Part shown: in pieces, positions 59,866-64,000 of the stretch
How positions within the stretch are numbered: the stretch's first letter is position 1
Layout of the letters: every line of letters starts with the position of its first letter
Origin: Aquihabitans sp. G128
GTDB taxonomy: Bacteria; Actinomycetota; Acidimicrobiia; Acidimicrobiales; Iamiaceae
Reading direction: 5' to 3'
DNA: 64,000 nt
NCBI RefSeq assembly: GCF_019048865.1
Contig: NZ_CP077604.1
Span: forward strand, 682,001 to 746,000
Notes under the pieces: generated by a model
Databases searched by the model: none
The model's input: only the letters and a program-made list of their open reading frames with translations
What the model was told of the DNA's origin: nothing
Translations under genes and position numbers: made by a program

Positions 59866-59872
59866 GGCGCCC

Positions 59873-60418
59873 ATGGCCCCCTACGAGATCCGTGTGATCG
59901 GAGACCCGGTCCTGAAGCAGCAGGCCGCCGACGTCACCGACATCGACGGCCGTCTCGTGCGCCTCGTCGACGACATGGTCGAGACCATGTACGCCGCCCC
60001 GGGCATCGGCCTCGCCGCCCCGCAGGTGGGCGTGCAGAAGCGGCTCTTCGTGTGGGACCTGAACGACGGCACCGGCGCTCACGCCATGGTCAACCCCCGG
60101 ATCGTCGAGTCCGACGGTGAGTGGACCTACGAGGAGGGCTGCCTCTCCGTGCCCGGCATGTCGTGGTCGATCGTGCGCCCGAACCGCGTCCACGTGGTGG
60201 GCCGGGACCTCGACGGCAACGAGGTCTCCCACGAGGCCTCGGAGCTGGAGGGCCGCATGTTCCAGCACGAGCTGGACCACCTCGACGGCGTCCTGCTGAT
60301 CGAGCGGCTGGACCCGGACCAGGCCAAGCAGGCCAAGCGCCAGGTGCGCGACCTCATGCTGGGCTTCGACGCCGAGCCCGCTCCGGCGGCCCCGTCGCGC
60401 CGCTTGTCGCTGCGCTGA
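59873..60418 (+). CDS. def: Peptide deformylase
   Basis: Removes the N-formyl group from new proteins. The 181-residue metalloenzyme has all three motifs: GIGLAAPQVG, EEGCLSVPG (metal Cys) and HELDH at 132-136. The tail is Pro/Ala/Arg-rich. The leaderless start is supported by the -10 at 7 nt. First gene of def-fmt-rsmB-mog. Confidence 0.96.
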   Translation: MAPYEIRVIGDPVLKQQAADVTDIDGRLVRLVDDMVETMYAAPGIGLAAPQVGVQKRLFVWDLNDGTGAHAMVNPRIVESDGEWTYEEGCLSVPGMSWSIVRPNRVHVVGRDLDGNEVSHEASELEGRMFQHELDHLDGVLLIERLDPDQAKQAKRQVRDLMLGFDAEPAPAAPSRRLSLR

Positions 60419-60425
60419 GCACCCC

Positions 60426-61364
60426 GTGACCGACCCCGTCGCCCCCGAGGCGAGCGCGCCGCTGCCGCTCCCGCCTGCCCACCCCCGTCGCCTGGTGTAC
60501 CTCGGCACCCCCGAGATGGCCGTCGCCCCGCTGCGCGCCCTGCACGCCGCGGGCTACGAGGTCGCCCTCGTGGTCACCGGGGCCGACAAGCGGCGGGGCC
60601 GCCGGGCCGAGCCCAGCCCCACGCCGGTCAAGCTGGCCGCCATCGAGCTGGGTCTCCAGGTCAGCCACGACCTCGCCGACGTCCCGGCCGTCGGAGCCGA
60701 CCTCGGCGTGGTCGTCGCCTACGGCCGCATCATCCGCCGGCCCCTGCTCGAGGTGCTGCCGATGGTGAACCTGCACTTCTCGCTGCTGCCCCGCTGGCGG
60801 GGGGCCGCCCCGGTGGAGCGGGCCCTGCTCGCCGGCGACGAGCGCACGGGCGTCTGCGTCATGGCCGTGGAGGAGGGGCTCGACACCGGTGGTGTGTACG
60901 CCTCGGTCGACCTGGCCATCCGCCGCACCAGCACCGCCGCCGAGCTCGGCGCGCAGCTCACCGACATCGGCAGCCGCCTGCTCGTCGACACGTTGGCGGC
61001 CGGCCTGGGAACGGCGGTGCCCCAGGAGGGCGAGCCCACCTACGCCGCCAAGCTCGGCCCGGCCGACCTCCACCTGCCCTGGGAGCGGCCGGCCGTCGAG
61101 CTCGATCGCGTCGTCCGGGTGGGCGGGGCGTGGACCACCTTCCGCGGCAAGCGGCTGAAGGTCCTCCGCAGCCGCCCGTGGCCGGCCGACCCCGCGCCCG
61201 GCGCCCCGGGCGAGCTGCACGCCGACCGGGCCGCCACCGGCCACGGCACGCTGCAGCTGCTCGACGTCCAACCCGAGGGCAAGGCCGCCACCGCGTTCGG
61301 CGACTGGGCCAACGGCGCCCGCCCTGCTGCGGGCGAGCTGCTGGGCGCCGGGGTCGACGCATGA
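60426..61364 (+). CDS. fmt: Methionyl-tRNA formyltransferase
   Basis: Formylates initiator tRNA; functional partner of def. The 312 residues have RLVYLGTPEMAVAPLRAL, the catalytic NLHFSLLPRWRGAAPVERALLAGDERTG (Asn and His) and the C-terminal OB domain (VVRVGGAWTTFRGKRLKVL). GTG start, 7 nt after def. Overlaps rsmB by 4 nt. Confidence 0.96.
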   Translation: MTDPVAPEASAPLPLPPAHPRRLVYLGTPEMAVAPLRALHAAGYEVALVVTGADKRRGRRAEPSPTPVKLAAIELGLQVSHDLADVPAVGADLGVVVAYGRIIRRPLLEVLPMVNLHFSLLPRWRGAAPVERALLAGDERTGVCVMAVEEGLDTGGVYASVDLAIRRTSTAAELGAQLTDIGSRLLVDTLAAGLGTAVPQEGEPTYAAKLGPADLHLPWERPAVELDRVVRVGGAWTTFRGKRLKVLRSRPWPADPAPGAPGELHADRAATGHGTLQLLDVQPEGKAATAFGDWANGARPAAGELLGAGVDA

Positions 61365-62617
61365 CCGACACCGGACCGGCCAAGCGCCCCAGCGGCCAGC
61401 AGCGCCGCAAGAACAAGAAGGCCCGCGGCCAGGGCCCGGCGGGGCGCACGCCACCGGGGACCGCCTCGGTCCGCCCGGCGCCCGCCCGTCCCGTTCCCGA
61501 TGCCCGCAAGGTGGCGGTCGAGGCCTTGTTGCGCATCGAGGCCGACGGCGCCTACGCCAACCTCGTCCTGCCCAAGCTCCTGGAGCGCAGCGGGCTCGCC
61601 GACCGCGATCGCGCCTTCGCCACCCAGCTCGTCTACGGCACCACCCGCCACCGCCGGGCGTGCGACTGGTTCGTCGACCGCTACGCCCTCGGCGACCTCG
61701 ACCCGGCCGTCCGGGCCTCGCTGCGGCTGGGGACCTACCAGCTGCGGATGCTGGGCACCCCGCCCCACGCAGCGGTGTCGGCCACGGTCGACACCGTGCC
61801 CCGCAAGGCCCGCGGCCTGGTCAACGCCGTCCTGCGCAAGGTCGCCGACGCCGAGGACGCCTGGCCGTCCGACGCCGTCCGGCTGAGCTACCCCGACTGG
61901 TTGGTCGGCCAGCTGCAGGCCGACCTCGGCGCCGAGGCGGCCCTCGCAGCGCTCGAGTCGATGAACGGCGCCGCCAGCACGAGCGAGCGGTCCGACGGCT
62001 ACGTGCAGGACCCCGCTTCGCAGTGGGTGGCCGAGGCGGTGGGGGCCCGGGCCGGCGAGCGGGTCCTCGACCTCTGCGCCGCCCCGGGCGGCAAGGCCAC
62101 CGCCCTGGCCCACACCGGCGCCACGGTCGTGGCCGCCGACGCCCGTCCCGCCCGTGCCGGCCTGGTGGCCGACAACCGCGACCGGGTGGGCCTGTCGGCG
62201 GCCCAGCTCCAGGTCCTGGTGGCCGACGGCACGGCGCCGCCGTTCGCCCCGGCCTCGTTCGACCGCGTGCTGGTCGACGCTCCGTGCTCTGGCATCGGGT
62301 CGCTCCGGCGCCGCGCCGACGCCCGCTGGCGCATCGAAGCCGACGCCCCGGCCCGCCTCGCCGCCCTGCAGGGCCGGCTGCTCGATGCGGCCGCCGCCCT
62401 GGTGCGGCCCGGCGGGACGTTGGTGTACTCGGTGTGCACCCTGACGGTGGCGGAGACCACCGGGGTGGCCGAGCCGTTCACCGCCGCCCGCCCGACGTGG
62501 ACCCCGGCCGAGGTGCCGGGCGATCCGTGGGTGCCGTGGGGGACCGGTGCGCTCCTGTTGCCCCAGGCCGCCGGCACCGACGGCATGGCCCTGTTCCGCT
62601 GGACGGCCCCGTCGTGA
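61361..62617 (+). CDS. rsmB: 16S rRNA (cytosine-967-C5)-methyltransferase
   Basis: Methylates C967 of 16S rRNA. After a basic head (residues 1-45) comes a NusB-like RNA-binding domain (DARKVAVEALLRIEADGAY, YGTTRHRR), then the methyltransferase domain with VLDLCAAPGGKATALA, DAPCSGIGSLRRRAD and the catalytic Cys in YSVCTLT. 418 residues. Part of the def-fmt-rsmB operon; overlaps mog by 4 nt. Confidence 0.94.
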   Translation: MTDTGPAKRPSGQQRRKNKKARGQGPAGRTPPGTASVRPAPARPVPDARKVAVEALLRIEADGAYANLVLPKLLERSGLADRDRAFATQLVYGTTRHRRACDWFVDRYALGDLDPAVRASLRLGTYQLRMLGTPPHAAVSATVDTVPRKARGLVNAVLRKVADAEDAWPSDAVRLSYPDWLVGQLQADLGAEAALAALESMNGAASTSERSDGYVQDPASQWVAEAVGARAGERVLDLCAAPGGKATALAHTGATVVAADARPARAGLVADNRDRVGLSAAQLQVLVADGTAPPFAPASFDRVLVDAPCSGIGSLRRRADARWRIEADAPARLAALQGRLLDAAAALVRPGGTLVYSVCTLTVAETTGVAEPFTAARPTWTPAEVPGDPWVPWGTGALLLPQAAGTDGMALFRWTAPS

Positions 62618-63111
62618 GCGCCGTCCCCGGCACGCCCGCCGGGCCCGGGTGGCGAGCCCGGATCCTGGTGGTGTCCGACGGCGTCGCCGACGGCTCCCGG
62701 GACGATCGCGGCGGTCCGGCCCTGCGGGCTGCGCTGGAGGCGGTCGGCGCGCTGGTCGACCCCGTGACCACCTCGCCCGACGGGGTCGGCGCGGTGGCGG
62801 CGGCCCTGCGCGAGCGCACCGAGGGGTTCGCCGGCCTGGTGGTCACGACCGGGGGCACCGGCTTCGGCCCCCGGGACCTCACACCGGAGGGCACCCGCCT
62901 GCTGGTGGAGCGCGAGGCTCCCGGCCTCGCCGAGGCCATGCGGCTCGTGAACCCCCTCGGCCGCCTGTCGCGCGGGATCGCCGGCACGGTGGGCACCGCC
63001 CTGGTGCTCAACGTGCCCGGCTCCCCGAAGGGCGCCGTCGAGTGCCTCGAGGCCGTCCTCGACGTCGTCCCCCACGCCCTCGCCCTCCTGGCCGGCGACC
63101 GCCCCCACTGA
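62614..63111 (+). CDS. MogA/MoaB-type molybdopterin-binding protein
   Basis: A 165-residue protein of the MoCF_biosynth fold: ILVVSDGVADGSRDDRGG, VVTTGGTGFGPRDLTPEGT and NPLGRLSRGIAGTVG, VLNVPGSPKGAVECLEAVLDVVPHAL. Such proteins adenylate molybdopterin (MogA) or are MoaB homologues. No other molybdenum cofactor genes are nearby, so the role is inferred from family only. GTG start overlapping rsmB. Confidence 0.85.
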   Translation: MSAVPGTPAGPGWRARILVVSDGVADGSRDDRGGPALRAALEAVGALVDPVTTSPDGVGAVAAALRERTEGFAGLVVTTGGTGFGPRDLTPEGTRLLVEREAPGLAEAMRLVNPLGRLSRGIAGTVGTALVLNVPGSPKGAVECLEAVLDVVPHALALLAGDRPH

Positions 63112-63221
63112 TCGCCCGCTCCCGCGCCTCCTCGAAGTGGGTGGATCCTGGCCGGCGGAGCGACCAGTTCCCAGCCCGGTTCGGCGGCGGGGCGGGGTGG
63201 TCGAACGGGGAACGGTCGGTG

Positions 63222-63251
63222 TTGTCCGCGACCGGATCGGCCCCGTACACT
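63222..63251 (+). promoter_or_regulatory. Promoter of ribD (riboflavin operon)
   Basis: TTGTCC (63222-63227), an 18-nt spacer and TACACT (63246-63251). This is one of the few places here with both -35 and -10 elements. Transcription is expected about 7 nt further on, just ahead of the riboswitch. 63112-63221 shows no gene. Confidence 0.55.
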
Positions 63252-63273
63252 TCGAGCACAACCTGAACTGAGT

Positions 63274-63400
63274 GCCCCCTCGCGGGGCTGGGTGCAACTC
63301 CCAACCGGCGGTACAGCCCGCGAACCCGGACCTCACGGTCCGGGCCGATCCGGTGAGATCCCGGAGCCGACGGTGATAGTCCGGATGAGAGCGAGGGTGC
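63274..63400 (+). ncRNA. FMN riboswitch (RFN element)
   Basis: P1 pairs GCCCCCTCGC (63274-63283) with GCGAGGGTGC (63391-63400). Inside are the conserved RFN pieces: GGGTGCAACTCCCAACCGGC, GGTACAGCCCGCGA, then CCGGTGAGATCCCGGAGCC, GACGGTGATAGTCCGGATGAGAG. A hairpin follows at 63403-63422 (AACGCGC/GCGCGTT), with another small one (CGTT/AACG, 63431-63444) next to the ribosome site. This points to control of translation of ribD by FMN. Strong T-tracts are absent. Confidence 0.95.
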
Positions 63401-63452
63401 GCAACGCGCTCCTTCGCGCGTTCGCGTGCCCGTTTCCCCGAACGGAGCACAG

Positions 63453-64000
63453 GTGGACGACACCGAGGCGATGCAGCAGGCGATGGACCTGGCGGCGTCG
63501 GTCCGCGGCGCCACCTCGCCGAACCCGTGGGTCGGGTGCGTCATCGAGGCAACCGATGGCCGCGTGTTCACCGGGGCCACCGAGCCACCCGGTGGCCGCC
63601 ACGCCGAGGTGGTCGCCCTCGACGCCGCGGGCGAGGCGGCCCGGGGCGCCACGGCCTGGGTCACCCTCGAGCCCTGCGCCCACGTCGGGCGCACCGGACC
63701 GTGCGCCGATGCCCTGCTCGCCGCCGGCGTGGCCCGGGTGGTCGTGGCCATCGAGGACCCGGACGCCCGGGTGGCGGGACGGGGCATCGAGCGGCTGCGG
63801 GCCGCCGGGGTCGACGTCGAGGTGGGGGAGTCGGCCGACGCCGTGCGCTCGCAGCTGGCGGCCTACGTCAAGCACCGCACCACGGGCCGCCCTTGGGTGG
63901 TCCTGAAGCTCGGCGCCAGCCTCGACGGCCGCACCGCGGCCCCCGACGGCTCCAGCCAGTGGATCACGGGCGGGGCCGCCCGCGCCGACGCCCACCGGGT
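63453..64000 (+). CDS. ribD: Bifunctional riboflavin deaminase/reductase RibD (partial)
   Basis: Carries out the deaminase and reductase steps of riboflavin synthesis. From GTG 63453 (CGGAG upstream) 182 codons are in the window. The deaminase domain has His50 in GGRHAEVVAL and Cys75 and Cys84 in PCAHVGRTGPC, the zinc ligands at the same numbers as in E. coli RibD. The start of the reductase domain is seen in RPWVVLKLGASLDGRTAAPDGSSQWITG. Runs off the end of the window. Controlled by the riboswitch just upstream. Confidence 0.95.
   Translation, partial: MDDTEAMQQAMDLAASVRGATSPNPWVGCVIEATDGRVFTGATEPPGGRHAEVVALDAAGEAARGATAWVTLEPCAHVGRTGPCADALLAAGVARVVVAIEDPDARVAGRGIERLRAAGVDVEVGESADAVRSQLAAYVKHRTTGRPWVVLKLGASLDGRTAAPDGSSQWITGGAARADAHR

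Overview
This 64 kb window is very GC-rich (about 70% or more by eye) and densely coding, with frequent GTG and TTG starts and many 4-nt start/stop overlaps. Four things point to an actinobacterium: a gene for the mycobacterial-type integration host factor (mihF), the order mihF / nucleotide kinase / rpoZ / coaBC / metK / priA / def / fmt / rsmB, a PriA with no Walker A motif, and PyrR hairpins that overlap ribosome-binding sites. The general style (Thr-rich linkers, tandem lipoproteins, TANNNT promoters directly before start codons) fits the Acidimicrobiia, but I cannot name a genus. The window looks like core chromosome. I see no phage, insertion sequence, CRISPR array, rRNA or tRNA gene.

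Layout. 1-9107: the end of a divergent lipoprotein gene, then queA-tgt (queuosine), yajC-secD-secF (protein export), apt and relA. 9205-13575: secreted phospholipase A2, alpha/beta hydrolase, a palindrome-rich spacer, FAD oxidase and a deaminase-like amidohydrolase. 13597-16883: an OxyR-type operator followed by ahpC, ahpF and oxyR, a self-contained peroxide-response unit. 16939-26943: hisS-aspS, a SnoaL-like protein, rarA, small membrane proteins, alaS and ruvX. 26940-34612: mltG, aroE, a DUF4388 protein, a prepilin peptidase, then aroC-aroK-aroB-aroQ; with aroE this gives five enzymes of the shikimate-chorismate pathway. 34665-37607: an Xaa-Pro peptidase, efp, nusB and a GNAT gene.

37604-49336 is the pyrimidine locus. 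It has two transcription units, pyrR-pyrB-pyrC and carA-carB-pyrD-pyrF, separated by a minus-strand SDR gene, a cluster of palindromic repeats and a minus-strand aminotransferase gene. Both units begin with nearly identical leaders carrying a PyrR-binding hairpin. The carA leader also has a small ORF that runs through a canonical intrinsic terminator and stops exactly at the carA start. 49387-56774: mihF, a CMP-kinase-like gene where gmk is usually found, two paralogous lipoproteins on the minus strand, rpoZ, coaBC, metK and priA. 56601-59848: a sterol-desaturase-like protein, PhzF, a SpoU/TrmH methyltransferase and an RsmC-like methyltransferase. 59856-64000: an overlapping bidirectional promoter, def-fmt-rsmB-mog, and an FMN riboswitch upstream of ribD, which runs off the end.

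Five housekeeping genes (secD, relA, mltG, prepilin peptidase, aroB) and probably the pyrR start contain single frame breaks, with the correct frame continuing directly afterwards. I read these mainly as consensus indels in the assembly, not as dead genes. The most interesting signals are the paired PyrR leaders, the carA leader ORF over a terminator, the 41.4-41.6 kb palindrome cluster, the shared -10 between def and its divergent neighbour, and the Cys-rich lipoprotein pair.
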